NCBI GenBank assembly: GCA_040081205.1
Contig: JBEBHE010000071.1
Coordinates: 1 to 16,801 of the forward strand
Source: UBA5216 sp040081205
GTDB lineage: Bacteria; Pseudomonadota; Gammaproteobacteria; Burkholderiales; SG8-41
Direction of reading: 5' to 3'
Length of the DNA stretch: 16,801 bases
This document shows, in pieces, positions 1 through 7,472 of this stretch. Under the pieces are notes generated by a model. It saw nothing but the letters and a program-made list of their open reading frames with translations. It was not told the origin of the DNA and searched no databases. Position numbers and translations under genes: made by a program. Position 1 is the first letter of the stretch. Each line of letters begins with the position of its first letter.

Positions 1-25
1 CAATAAAAACAAATAGTTATAAAGT

Positions 26-892
26 TTATGCTGAGGCTGCCACATAACCCGATGGCGTGCCTAGCACCGTGGTGCGCTCCATATGCCGCCGATGTTCCTG
101 ATCAAAATCTCCGAGCGCCTGATGCATGGTGCAGCGATTGTCCCACAGCACGATGTCGTTCTCACGCCATTGATGACGATAGACGAATTCCGGTTTGGTG
201 GCATGGCGATTCAGATAGTCGATCAGCGGTTTGCTTTCTTCTTCGGTCATGCCATCGAAGCGCTTTACTTTTTCGCCGAGATAAATAGCTTTGCGTCCGG
301 TTTCCGGGTGTACACGCACCACCGGATGCGCTACCGGCGGACTGATTTTGCGTTGCTCATCGGCGTGCGCCTTGTCGGCACTGGTGCTGTCGAGTTTGCG
401 TCCGCCCGAAAAATGAATCGCATTGAGATTCGCGATCAATTTTTGCATGCCCGCCGACAGCGCATCGTAAGCCAGAGTCATATTGGCGAACAGGGTATCG
501 CCGCCGACTTCCGGGATTTTCCAGCAGCGCAGCAGCGAGCCGAGGGATGGCTCAAGGGTGTGCGACATATCGGTATGCCAGCGCCGTCCGGTATAACGCG
601 ATACCGACGGCGTGCCATCGGCTTGTGGCTCGTTGGTGACCAGCATGAGTTCGGGGATTTGCGGATGACGGTCGCTGGGAAATGCATCATGTTTGTCGAG
701 TTCACCGAAGCGCCGGCTGAATTCGAGATGCTGATCGCGCGTGATGTTCTGATTGCGAAACAGCAGTACGCCGTAATTCAGGAACGCGCGATGCACTTCA
801 CCGAATGCGGATTCGCTCATCGGCGCAGCGACATCGATGTCGCAGACTTCAGCGCCGAGGCCGTAGGAAAGCTTGCGTAGATTAATCGCCAT
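26..892 (-). CDS. TauD/TfdA-family Fe(II)/2-oxoglutarate dioxygenase
   Basis: A 288-residue protein of the TauD/TfdA family: cytosolic non-haem iron enzymes that couple 2-oxoglutarate decarboxylation to hydroxylation of a substrate, often a sulfonate, aryloxyalkanoate or similar acid. The length is normal. The iron facial triad is visible as H106 and D108 (in WHTDMSH) and H257 (in DNRCTMHQ). R273 (in MERTTVLG) is the likely 2-oxoglutarate carboxylate ligand. The N-terminus reads like the family start (GLGAEVCDID, then GVLLFRNQ), which supports the ATG at 892, although the purine-rich AGGCGG sits unusually close to it. It is the last gene of the minus-strand operon, 26 bases after the CoA-transferase stop. 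Family and chemistry are secure. The substrate is not, since TauD homologues are too diverse to assign one. Confidence 0.93.
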   Translation of the reverse strand: MAINLRKLSYGLGAEVCDIDVAAPMSESAFGEVHRAFLNYGVLLFRNQNITRDQHLEFSRRFGELDKHDAFPSDRHPQIPELMLVTNEPQADGTPSVSRYTGRRWHTDMSHTLEPSLGSLLRCWKIPEVGGDTLFANMTLAYDALSAGMQKLIANLNAIHFSGGRKLDSTSADKAHADEQRKISPPVAHPVVRVHPETGRKAIYLGEKVKRFDGMTEEESKPLIDYLNRHATKPEFVYRHQWRENDIVLWDNRCTMHQALGDFDQEHRRHMERTTVLGTPSGYVAASA

Positions 893-918
893 ATCCGCCT
901 ATTTGATAAGCAACGATG

Positions 919-2319
919 TTATGTGCGTGCCGGCCACACCGGCGCATGCGAGCCGCGCGGCGCAGCGGGACGCACCCAATGCCCCGGTGTTTCCGAAAGC
1001 TGCACCGCGGGTTTGAGATGTGTCACGCGGCCCCACGGCGAATCGTGCTCCATCAGCAGACCCGGTAACACATCCGCAGGCAGTTCCAAGGGAAGATTTT
1101 GATACTCCGCCGGCGAAAACTTGCCAAGCCCACGGAACCATTCTCCCGCGCCGGCCAGTGAGGTGCGTACCAACCAGCTTCCACCGATGGTTGCGCGGCG
1201 ATGCAGCGCAACCATGGTGGCAAATGCCAGCACATAACCTGCGATGTAGTCGTGCGGTGAGCCGGGCAGGAACGCAGGCTTCTCGTTGTTTGGCCGCCAT
1301 GCCATGCCGTTGAATGATTGCACCACGGTGTCGTAGCCGCGTTTGTCTTTCCACGGGCCTTCATGTCCCCATGCGGAGAGCGTGACATACACAATGCCCG
1401 GACGCGTTTGCGCGAGCGCTTCGGGCGACAGGCCGCGTGCCGCCAGCGATCCTGGACGATACGCCTGTAAAAACACGTCGCAATCTTTCACCAGCCTGCG
1501 CATGATTTCCGCCTGTGCCGCGTCGCGCATGTCGATGTGCGCCTGGAGTTTGCCGATGCCGGTATCCACGTCCGAGGGCGGTCCGAGATCGGGCAAATCC
1601 TTGCGCGTGATGCGCATCACATCCGCACCATGCTCCGCGAATGCCTTCGCGCATGCTGGGCCAGCCAGCACGCGCGTGAGATCCAGCATGCGTATGCCCG
1701 ACAGCGGACGGTCTCCTGCCGTAATAGTTGGAAGGGGCTGCACCGGCGCATCGCCAATTTTCACGATTTCAAACAATGGAATTTCCGCAGCGCTTTTCTG
1801 ATGCGCGAGCGTTTCCCATTCGGCTTCGGTGCGGATCAATCCGCCGCAACCGCCGTTGGCGAACATGGCAGCTTCAAGTTCCAGTCCTTCGCGTTGGGCA
1901 ACGGCCTTGGTGACCGCTTCTTTGTCCATAGGCACGCCGAGCGCCTTGAGATTGCCGTCACGCACATTCGGAAAATTACAGTGCAGATATATCCAGCGAC
2001 CATCTTTCAATGGATAAAAGCCGCTGATTTTCCCACCATCTTCTTCAGGTTTCTTGCCGTCGATTTTGATGTAACGCGGGCTGCGCATCGCGGCGGCAGC
2101 GGCGTGCATGGTCAGACGCACCTTTTGCGTGCGACCGGTTTTCAGCCGCCACAATTCAGCTGCGGCAAGCCCGGTGGCTGCGACGCAGGCCGCGCCGGGC
2201 GCCACGAATTTATAGGGCGTTTGCAGCAGCGCATCGGAGCCGGTGATCTCAGTATTGTCTGCCGCCGATTCGGGCAGTCCGGCGAGTTGCAGCAAGTGAT
2301 TCAGCAGGGGATAGGACAA
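919..2319 (-). CDS. CoA-transferase family III (CaiB/BaiF-like), apparently rearranged, TTG start
   Basis: A 466-residue protein with family III CoA-transferase signatures, expected to move CoA between carboxylates in the cytosol. The recognisable N-terminal fold of the family (PLSGIRMLDLTRVLAGP, then ADVMRI, DVFLQAYRPG, GIVYVTLSAWG) begins only near residue 205. D357 in PGSPHDYIAGY is the candidate catalytic aspartate. Residues 1-190 look like the other end of the fold (TGRTQKVRLTMHAAAAA, then FYPLKDGRWIYLH), so the order appears permuted or the protein is a fusion of two partial copies. The frame stays open to 2463, but I chose TTG at 2319: it has AAGGAG five bases upstream, and codons before it overlap the DUF2889 gene. 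Gap to that gene is 10 bases. It may activate or recycle acids for its operon neighbours (inference). Confidence 0.88.
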   Translation of the reverse strand: MSYPLLNHLLQLAGLPESAADNTEITGSDALLQTPYKFVAPGAACVAATGLAAAELWRLKTGRTQKVRLTMHAAAAAMRSPRYIKIDGKKPEEDGGKISGFYPLKDGRWIYLHCNFPNVRDGNLKALGVPMDKEAVTKAVAQREGLELEAAMFANGGCGGLIRTEAEWETLAHQKSAAEIPLFEIVKIGDAPVQPLPTITAGDRPLSGIRMLDLTRVLAGPACAKAFAEHGADVMRITRKDLPDLGPPSDVDTGIGKLQAHIDMRDAAQAEIMRRLVKDCDVFLQAYRPGSLAARGLSPEALAQTRPGIVYVTLSAWGHEGPWKDKRGYDTVVQSFNGMAWRPNNEKPAFLPGSPHDYIAGYVLAFATMVALHRRATIGGSWLVRTSLAGAGEWFRGLGKFSPAEYQNLPLELPADVLPGLLMEHDSPWGRVTHLKPAVQLSETPGHWVRPAAPRGSHAPVWPART

Positions 2320-2324
2320 GGGAA

Positions 2325-2330
2325 CTCCTT
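2325..2330 (-). promoter_or_regulatory. Ribosome binding site AAGGAG deciding a TTG start
   Basis: On the minus strand the sequence reads TAAAGGAGTTCCCTTG. The AAGGAG lies five bases before TTG at 2319 and shares a base with the TAA stop of the DUF2889 gene. This sets the CoA-transferase start and implies that ribosomes ending on the upstream gene reinitiate here. Confidence 0.8.
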
Positions 2331-2908
2331 TACGAAACTTTGGATAGCTGCCCCGGTGACTTCGGTCCGGTGTACAAATCGGGCCAGCGACGCAAGGTTT
2401 CTTCACTATGCGGTGTGTACATGTGACAGGTATTGAACGTGCGCGGCATGGTACCGGGCACATGTTTTTGGGTGGCTTGCCGCGCGCGGTTGGTTACCTG
2501 AAACGCGGCGGCGGCAACGCGGCCCAGCAGTTCCCATTGATGCGTGCAGCCGTGAGCGCCGCCGACCACATCGCGCAGACTTTTGGCCCAACCGCGTTCG
2601 ATACGTTTACCTTTGAGCTGCGCGAACTTGGGTGTGATGTCACCGCACAGTGCGTAGGGGCTGCTATCGGTCGATGCCACGCAATCGTGTATGTGCATAT
2701 TGAGGTCAATGGTCAACCGTATCCACATGTCGTGCGCGGGCACGCCTGCCGGCAGATCGGTACTGCCGGTGCGGTTGAACCAGGTTTCGGTTTTAACGTC
2801 GCTAAGATGGCCTTCAATATCCCACAGACCGTCTTCGCGCTCGAATCCTTGAATGTCGATGACGCGGTTGTGACTGAGTTTACGTGGCGCAGAGCGGGGG
2901 AGCGGCAT
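2330..2908 (-). CDS. DUF2889 family protein of unknown function
   Basis: A 192-residue soluble protein with the conserved blocks I associate with DUF2889: REDGLWDIEGHLSD (24-37), AGVPAHDMWIRLTID (54-68), MHIHDC (71-76), SPYALC (83-88), GGAHGCTHQWELL (116-128) and a C-terminal TCHMYTP (160-166). Length is near the family norm. Several His, Cys and Asp residues in these blocks could form a metal or catalytic site, but no function is established that I can cite. No signal peptide or membrane segment is seen. ATG at 2908 has GAGGA upstream, inside the last codons of the synthetase gene six bases away. Its place between a synthetase and a CoA-transferase suggests a role on a CoA thioester or its acid (inference). 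Confidence 0.88.
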   Translation of the reverse strand: MPLPRSAPRKLSHNRVIDIQGFEREDGLWDIEGHLSDVKTETWFNRTGSTDLPAGVPAHDMWIRLTIDLNMHIHDCVASTDSSPYALCGDITPKFAQLKGKRIERGWAKSLRDVVGGAHGCTHQWELLGRVAAAAFQVTNRARQATQKHVPGTMPRTFNTCHMYTPHSEETLRRWPDLYTGPKSPGQLSKVS

Positions 2909-2914
2909 TGCTGT

Positions 2915-5041
2915 TTATTCCTCTAAAGTAACTAACGCATCAACGGCCTTCACACCTTGGCCTTTGGGCAGCACCAGGAGCGGGTTGATGTCGAGCTCGG
3001 CCAACTGACCATTGAGATTCACCGCAAGGTGAGACACATTCACCAGCACCGTCGCCAGCGCATCCATGTCGCACGCGGGCTTGCCGCGGAACCCTTGCAG
3101 CAGTTTCGCGCCTTTGACTTCAGCGATCATCTCGCGCGCTTCGGCAGGTGTGATGGGGCAGTGGCGCATCGCCACGTCTTTGTAAACCTCTACCATCACG
3201 CCTCCTGTGCCGAACAACAACGTCGGGCCGAGTTGAGGGTCGTATGAAACACCGACGATGACTTCCACGCCGCCGGTAACCATTTCCTGCACGAGTACGC
3301 CGTTGATCGCGGCATTCGGTGCGTGTTGTCTGGCATTCGCAAGAATCGCGGCGTGTGCCGAGCGCACTTCATCGGCATTGCGCAGATTCAGACGTACCAC
3401 GCCCGCTTCGGTTTTATGAGGGATGTCCGGGGAATCCGCTTTCAGAACGACGGGATAACCTAGTTTGTCGGCAGCTTTTACCGCCGCATCGGCATCTTTG
3501 ACGCAAACTTCCATCGATACAGGAACACCCCAGGCGGCGATGAGTTGTTTGCTTTCGGATTCGGATAATGCGCGGCGTTTGAGTGCCTGCGCTTTTGCGA
3601 GGGCTTCTTTTTGTGCGGCGTTCATTGCGGGCGTGCTGGCGAATCCGTTCGCCATGCGCTTTTCATGCCAAGTGTGATAATCGATCAGATGCCGCAAGCC
3701 GCGCGCCAGTGAGTCCGGCGTGTAAAACAGCGGCACGCCCGCGGCCTTGAGTTTGGCCAAACTCGGACTATCGTCGCGGCTGCCGGTCCACATGTAGGCT
3801 ACGTTCTTGTCGGTCTTTTCGCGCAACGCGATGATTTGATCGGCTTGCTGATCGCGTCCCGAACTGGCGATGGCAAGTGTACCCACGCCGGGTTCGTCAA
3901 TCATCGCCTCCATGATCGCCGGGAACGAATCGCTGTTGGCTTTGCCGGTGACATCGGCAGGATTGGCGGCCCAGCCGAAGCCTTTCAGGATGCCGTCGAT
4001 CACGCCGCGCGCCTTGTCGCTTAACACCGGTAAATCAAGCCCGGCTTGACCGCACATATCGGCGGTGAGCGAACAGATGCCGCCGGAGTGCGACACCACG
4101 GCGATGCCCGGTTGTTTGGGCTTGTGTGACTGCGCCAGCAGTTGCGCGACTTCCAGCAGATCATCGTAACTCGGCACACGAATCACGCCGTATTGTTTGC
4201 AGATGGCGTCGTATAGTGCGTCGCTGCCGGTGAGTGCTGCGGTATGCGAACTGGCGGCACGCTTGCCCAGATCAGAGCGGCCGATTTTAATCAGCACGAT
4301 GGGCTTGCCGCGTTCGGCAGCGAGTTTGGCGACTTCGATAAACTTTGCCGCGTCTTTGAAGCCTTCAACAAAACCGGCGATCACCGTGGTTCCTTCATCG
4401 TCGAGCAGGTAACGGGCGAAATCTGCAAAGTCCAGATCCGCTTCGTTGCCAGTCGATACCACGTAGCTCAAGCCCATGCCCGAATCGGCGGCGCGCGCTA
4501 GAAACGGCCCAAACAGTGTAGCGCCGCTTTGACAGACCAGGCCAACCTTGCCGTTTACACCGGTCATCTGCCGGCTGGAGGATGTAAGCCAGATGTTGTC
4601 GCGGATATTGGCAAGTCCCAGGCAATTGGGGCCGCTGATGCGCAGTCCGGATTCACGCGCGTAAGCCGCGACTTCCGCCTGCAAATCGGCGCGATCGCTC
4701 AGGCCGCGCTCCGAGAATCCGGCGGAGATCACGATAGCTGCGCGTGTGCCCTTGGCGTGCGCTTCTTTCAAGGTGCTTAGCACGTGGTTATACGGCACTA
4801 CCACTGCGACCACATCCGGTGTTTCCGGCAGGTCGGTGATGCTCTTGTACGATTTGACGCCCATGATCTCGTCGTACTTGGGATTCACCGCATAAACATT
4901 GACGCGTCCCTGCATTTTCAACGCAGCGGCGAGCATGCGTCCGCCATACTGCTGGCGCGGCGTGGCGCCGACGATGGCGAACGAGCGCGGATTGAGCATC
5001 GTGTGTATCGATGCCATTTGTTCTTTGGTCCACAACGACAT
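2915..5041 (-). CDS. Acyl-CoA synthetase (ADP-forming), fused alpha-beta type
   Basis: A 708-residue NDP-forming acyl-CoA synthetase that would interconvert acid + ATP + CoA with acyl-CoA + ADP + phosphate through phosphohistidine steps. An N-terminal CoA-binding Rossmann domain (about 12-105, FAIVGAT) is followed by two succinyl-CoA-ligase-like domains (GPNCLG at 137-142; GIAVVSHSGG near 312-321) and a C-terminal ATP-grasp domain (about 490-705). H266 in SSHTAALTGSD matches the first phosphohistidine and H542 in DIPHKTEAGVV the second, swinging-loop histidine, so the enzyme should be active. I chose ATG at 5041, with AGGAG about 11 bases upstream, over an in-frame TTG at 5065 whose codons would contain that ribosome binding site. 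It lies 29 bases after the lyase gene. Acid substrate unknown. Confidence 0.93.
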   Translation of the reverse strand: MSLWTKEQMASIHTMLNPRSFAIVGATPRQQYGGRMLAAALKMQGRVNVYAVNPKYDEIMGVKSYKSITDLPETPDVVAVVVPYNHVLSTLKEAHAKGTRAAIVISAGFSERGLSDRADLQAEVAAYARESGLRISGPNCLGLANIRDNIWLTSSSRQMTGVNGKVGLVCQSGATLFGPFLARAADSGMGLSYVVSTGNEADLDFADFARYLLDDEGTTVIAGFVEGFKDAAKFIEVAKLAAERGKPIVLIKIGRSDLGKRAASSHTAALTGSDALYDAICKQYGVIRVPSYDDLLEVAQLLAQSHKPKQPGIAVVSHSGGICSLTADMCGQAGLDLPVLSDKARGVIDGILKGFGWAANPADVTGKANSDSFPAIMEAMIDEPGVGTLAIASSGRDQQADQIIALREKTDKNVAYMWTGSRDDSPSLAKLKAAGVPLFYTPDSLARGLRHLIDYHTWHEKRMANGFASTPAMNAAQKEALAKAQALKRRALSESESKQLIAAWGVPVSMEVCVKDADAAVKAADKLGYPVVLKADSPDIPHKTEAGVVRLNLRNADEVRSAHAAILANARQHAPNAAINGVLVQEMVTGGVEVIVGVSYDPQLGPTLLFGTGGVMVEVYKDVAMRHCPITPAEAREMIAEVKGAKLLQGFRGKPACDMDALATVLVNVSHLAVNLNGQLAELDINPLLVLPKGQGVKAVDALVTLEE

Positions 5042-5070
5042 GATGGTGCTATCTCCTGGTATCAATTACT

Positions 5071-5991
5071 TTATTTCATCGCCTTGGCACGTTCTGCTTG
5101 CGCGGCAATGGCCGCTGCTACCAGCACGATTTCGAACGCGCGATCGACCACGGGCTTGTCGATCATCTTGCCCTTGTAGGGAAACGCGCCGACGCCTTTG
5201 GCAAATTGGACTTTGGCTTCTTCAACGATAGCCGTGGCATCGATGACTTCCTGCGCAGTCGGTGAGAATTCCTCGTTCAGCACCGGCACCTGATCCGGGT
5301 GGATACAACTGCCGCCCCGGTATCCCAGCCTACGCGAGCGCCGGATGATCGCGCGGAAGGCTTCCAGATCGGAGAAATCCGCGATGGATCCCATATAACC
5401 ACTGGCAGCGATGCCGGCCGCCTTGGCTGCGAACAGCGTCACCTGCTTGGGATAAAACAGAGCCTCGGGCGTCGGGTCGAATCCGCATTCGGCGGAAAAA
5501 TCTTCGCCGCCCAGACCGATCATGGCCAATCGCGGATCGGCAGCGGCGATTTCATAAATCTGCCGAAACGCCGCCGTGGTTTCGATGGCGGCGGACAGCC
5601 TGACACTCATCGGCGGCAGGCCGCGCTCGATTTCCAGTTTGGCGACGTATTCCGATATCAGCCGCACATGGCCGGGGCTATCTGCCTTGGCGATGGCCAG
5701 CATCCACACGCCGGGGATTACCGCAGCTTCGATATCGCGTACCACCATATCCAGTGGACGGTTGATGCGCACCTTTACGCGCGCGCCGCCGCGACTCACT
5801 TCTTTTACCGCGGAGGCAAGGCGCTCGCGCGCCGCCGCCTTGGCGTTGGGCGCAACGCCATCCTCAAGATCCAGCGTGATGCTGTCCGCGCCGCGCAGGT
5901 GCGCCTTGATGATAAATTTTTCGCTGCTCAACGGCACGATTAATGACGAACGGTCCAGCAATGGCAGCGGCGCGGCAGGGTTCTGGCTCAT
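5071..5991 (-). CDS. HpcH/HpaI aldolase family, CitE-like acyl-CoA lyase
   Basis: A 306-residue TIM-barrel enzyme of the CitE/HpcH group, which cleaves or forms 3-hydroxyacyl-CoA C-C bonds (citryl-, malyl- or citramalyl-CoA type) or, in some members, hydrolyses malyl-CoA. Visible signatures are LDLEDGV (40-46), VRIN (74-77), AIETTAAF (135-142, E137) and GGEDFSAE (161-168, with D164). E137 and D164 are the expected Mg ligands. SCIHPDQV (228-235) is the usual C-terminal block. ATG at 5991 was chosen because AAGGA lies seven bases upstream and the conserved fold starts soon after; the frame is open to 6060. It is the first gene of the leftward operon. Which hydroxyacyl-CoA it splits cannot be read from the sequence. 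Confidence 0.9.
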   Translation of the reverse strand: MSQNPAAPLPLLDRSSLIVPLSSEKFIIKAHLRGADSITLDLEDGVAPNAKAAARERLASAVKEVSRGGARVKVRINRPLDMVVRDIEAAVIPGVWMLAIAKADSPGHVRLISEYVAKLEIERGLPPMSVRLSAAIETTAAFRQIYEIAAADPRLAMIGLGGEDFSAECGFDPTPEALFYPKQVTLFAAKAAGIAASGYMGSIADFSDLEAFRAIIRRSRRLGYRGGSCIHPDQVPVLNEEFSPTAQEVIDATAIVEEAKVQFAKGVGAFPYKGKMIDKPVVDRAFEIVLVAAAIAAQAERAKAMK

Positions 5992-6174
5992 GGCGTTTTC
6001 CTTGCGATTTACAGAGGGCGACAGATTGTGGACATGTGCTATCCGCCGCTGGTGAGCCACAATGTAACGGCGCGGCTAGACATGCGCAAGCCCGTGATCG
6101 CGGGAGCGTTCCGCACAGTGGAATGGAGTAAACTTTCGCGCGCAATCCCCATTTCAATACTCGCGAGGTTTCTC

Positions 6175-6573
6175 ATGGAAAAGCAATTCATCAACCCGGA
6201 AGGGCTAGTCAAACCCGGCGTTTACACCCCTGCGATCAGCGTCAGCGGCGGCAAAACCATTTACATTTCCGGGCAGGTATCGCAGGACGCCGCCGGAAAA
6301 CTGGTTGGCAAGGGTGATCTGCTGGCGCAGACCGAACAGGTTTATAAAAATCTGAGTATCGCTTTGGCGGGTGCAGGTGCGACGTTTGCAGATGTGGTGA
6401 AACTCAACGTTTATGCGGTCGGCTTCCAGCCCGAGCATCGCGCGTTGCTGCAATCGGTCAGGGAAAAATATGTGTCGAAGGACAAACCACCGGCGAGTAC
6501 GTTGGTGGGTGTGCAGGCATTGGCACGTTCGGATTTTCTGGTGGAGGTTGAGGCGGTGGCGGTGGTGGAATAG
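6175..6573 (+). CDS. RidA family (YjgF/YER057c/UK114) protein lacking the canonical Arg
   Basis: A 132-residue protein with the RidA fold: FINPEGLVKPGVYTPAI at the start, then IYISGQVSQDAAGKLVG, ADVVKLNVYAVG, and the end block LVEVEAVAVVE. Typical RidA enzymes hydrolyse reactive enamine/imine intermediates and form trimers in the cytosol. In those, an arginine sits in a P-x-R-S-like motif; here the aligned segment is PPASTLVGV, with serine at the arginine position, so imine deaminase activity is doubtful and a non-canonical subfamily is more likely. ATG at 6175 follows GAGG with six bases between; the longer frame from 6028 has no comparable site. It is divergent from the lyase operon, across 183 bases, and may share regulation with it. 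Confidence 0.92.
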   Translation: MEKQFINPEGLVKPGVYTPAISVSGGKTIYISGQVSQDAAGKLVGKGDLLAQTEQVYKNLSIALAGAGATFADVVKLNVYAVGFQPEHRALLQSVREKYVSKDKPPASTLVGVQALARSDFLVEVEAVAVVE

Positions 6574-6598
6574 TGATGAGCATAAGCCAATTTATACG

Positions 6599-6615
6599 AA
6601 CTGTTATAAACAGTT
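6599..6615. repeat. 17-base palindrome flanked by 7-base direct repeats
   Basis: AACTGTT-ATA-AACAGTT is a perfect inverted repeat with a 3-base centre. The heptamer ATACGAA occurs on both sides, at 6594-6600 and 6617-6623. It lies in the 74-base gap before the DUF6602-like gene, 33 bases before its TTG start. A repressor operator is one reading. No T-run follows, so a terminator for the RidA gene is less likely. Confidence 0.5.
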
Positions 6616-6634
6616 GATACGAATCGAGTATGTG

Positions 6635-6640
6635 AGGAGG
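6635..6640 (+). promoter_or_regulatory. Ribosome binding site AGGAGG deciding a TTG start
   Basis: A full-consensus AGGAGG lies seven bases before TTG at 6648. There is no ATG in frame before the conserved part of the protein, so this site sets the start of the DUF6602-like gene. Confidence 0.8.
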
Positions 6641-6647
6641 TGCGCGA

Positions 6648-7472
6648 TTGGCAAAGAAACCTAGCACAATTAATGTTCAGGAATACTACGACACGCTCCG
6701 GAATGAATTCTTACTAAAAGCAAAGCGATCTACAGCATTGCCGCACTTGGGAGAGCGCGGGCGAAATGAAGAGGAGCGTGTTAGAGGATTCCTGAAACGG
6801 GTGCTGCCTCAACGTTTTTCTGTGGGATCCGGTTTTATCGTTTCTTCAAATAAAGCGCTTGGAGTTAGTCCACAAATGGACGTTGTGATCTATGACGAGG
6901 TGCAAAATGCTCCTCTACATCGTGAATTGTCTTCTAGTGTCTATCCAGTGGAAATGGTTTATGCGACTGTAGAGGTAAAACGGCTGCTTCAGAAAAAGGA
7001 TCTTCGAAAAGTACTAGAAGACATTCAGCAGATTCGTAATCTTGGTGCGGAAAGGTGGTATGCCGCTTACGCAGCAATACCAAAGGATGCGAGCAAATCG
7101 GGCAAGAGTATCACTGGGCAAATTCAGTTCAAACTCTCAAAGCCGCCGCCTCGCTCATACTTGGTGGCAATCCGTCACAAAGGATGGGGGGACATCAGTG
7201 CGTTTGTTGCTGATTTGGCGGACGCCCTCGAAAAGACGCCGACCCACATACATGGCATTGTCGTACTCGACACTGACTGGTATGTGACGTTGAAAGCGTA
7301 TTCAACCCCGCGCACAGGCCTTATGCCGGAGACTGGAAACTCACTACTTCGGTTTGTCAATAATCTTCTGCCAGCAATTTCAAGTATGCCAATGTATCAG
7401 ATGGCGTTCGATCGTTATCTAAATGCAGCTACGCCTATAGCAAGCGTAGCCCGTAATCATCGCAACTCGTAG
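6648..7472 (+). CDS. DUF6602-like protein, possible PD-(D/E)XK nuclease fold
   Basis: A 274-residue soluble protein starting at TTG behind AGGAGG. The N-terminal half matches what I remember of DUF6602: a helix with NEEERVRGFLKRVLP (40-54), RFSVGSGFIVSS (56-67), SPQMDVVIYD (74-83) and VYATVEVKRLL (104-114). An acidic helix, D78 and the E109-x-K111 pair after about 30 residues form the spacing of a PD-(D/E)XK nuclease core; this is inference, and activity is unproven. The C-terminal half (about 165-274) has no motif I recognise. The gene is visibly richer in A+T than its neighbours: 6661-6720 has 23 G+C of 60, against 37 of 60 at 5401-5460. It has no obvious partner and looks horizontally acquired. 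A defence or restriction-related role is possible but not shown. Confidence 0.75.
   Translation: MAKKPSTINVQEYYDTLRNEFLLKAKRSTALPHLGERGRNEEERVRGFLKRVLPQRFSVGSGFIVSSNKALGVSPQMDVVIYDEVQNAPLHRELSSSVYPVEMVYATVEVKRLLQKKDLRKVLEDIQQIRNLGAERWYAAYAAIPKDASKSGKSITGQIQFKLSKPPPRSYLVAIRHKGWGDISAFVADLADALEKTPTHIHGIVVLDTDWYVTLKAYSTPRTGLMPETGNSLLRFVNNLLPAISSMPMYQMAFDRYLNAATPIASVARNHRNS

Noticed and set aside
83..880. A 265-codon plus-strand open frame opposite the TauD gene
   Set aside because: The minus-strand frame has the complete iron-binding triad; this frame has no domain signature.
1537..2436. A 299-codon open frame on the plus strand opposite the CoA-transferase gene
   Set aside because: It mirrors a well-supported minus-strand gene, shows no family signature, and runs across two minus-strand genes and their junction.
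5042..5065. TTG at 5065 as the start of the ADP-forming synthetase
   Set aside because: Its codons would contain the AGGAG that serves ATG at 5041, and the extra eight residues are not family-like.
6648..7472. Insertion sequence or integron cassette around the A+T-rich gene
   Set aside because: No transposase, long terminal inverted repeats or attC-like site was seen; only the short flanking heptamers and composition suggest transfer.
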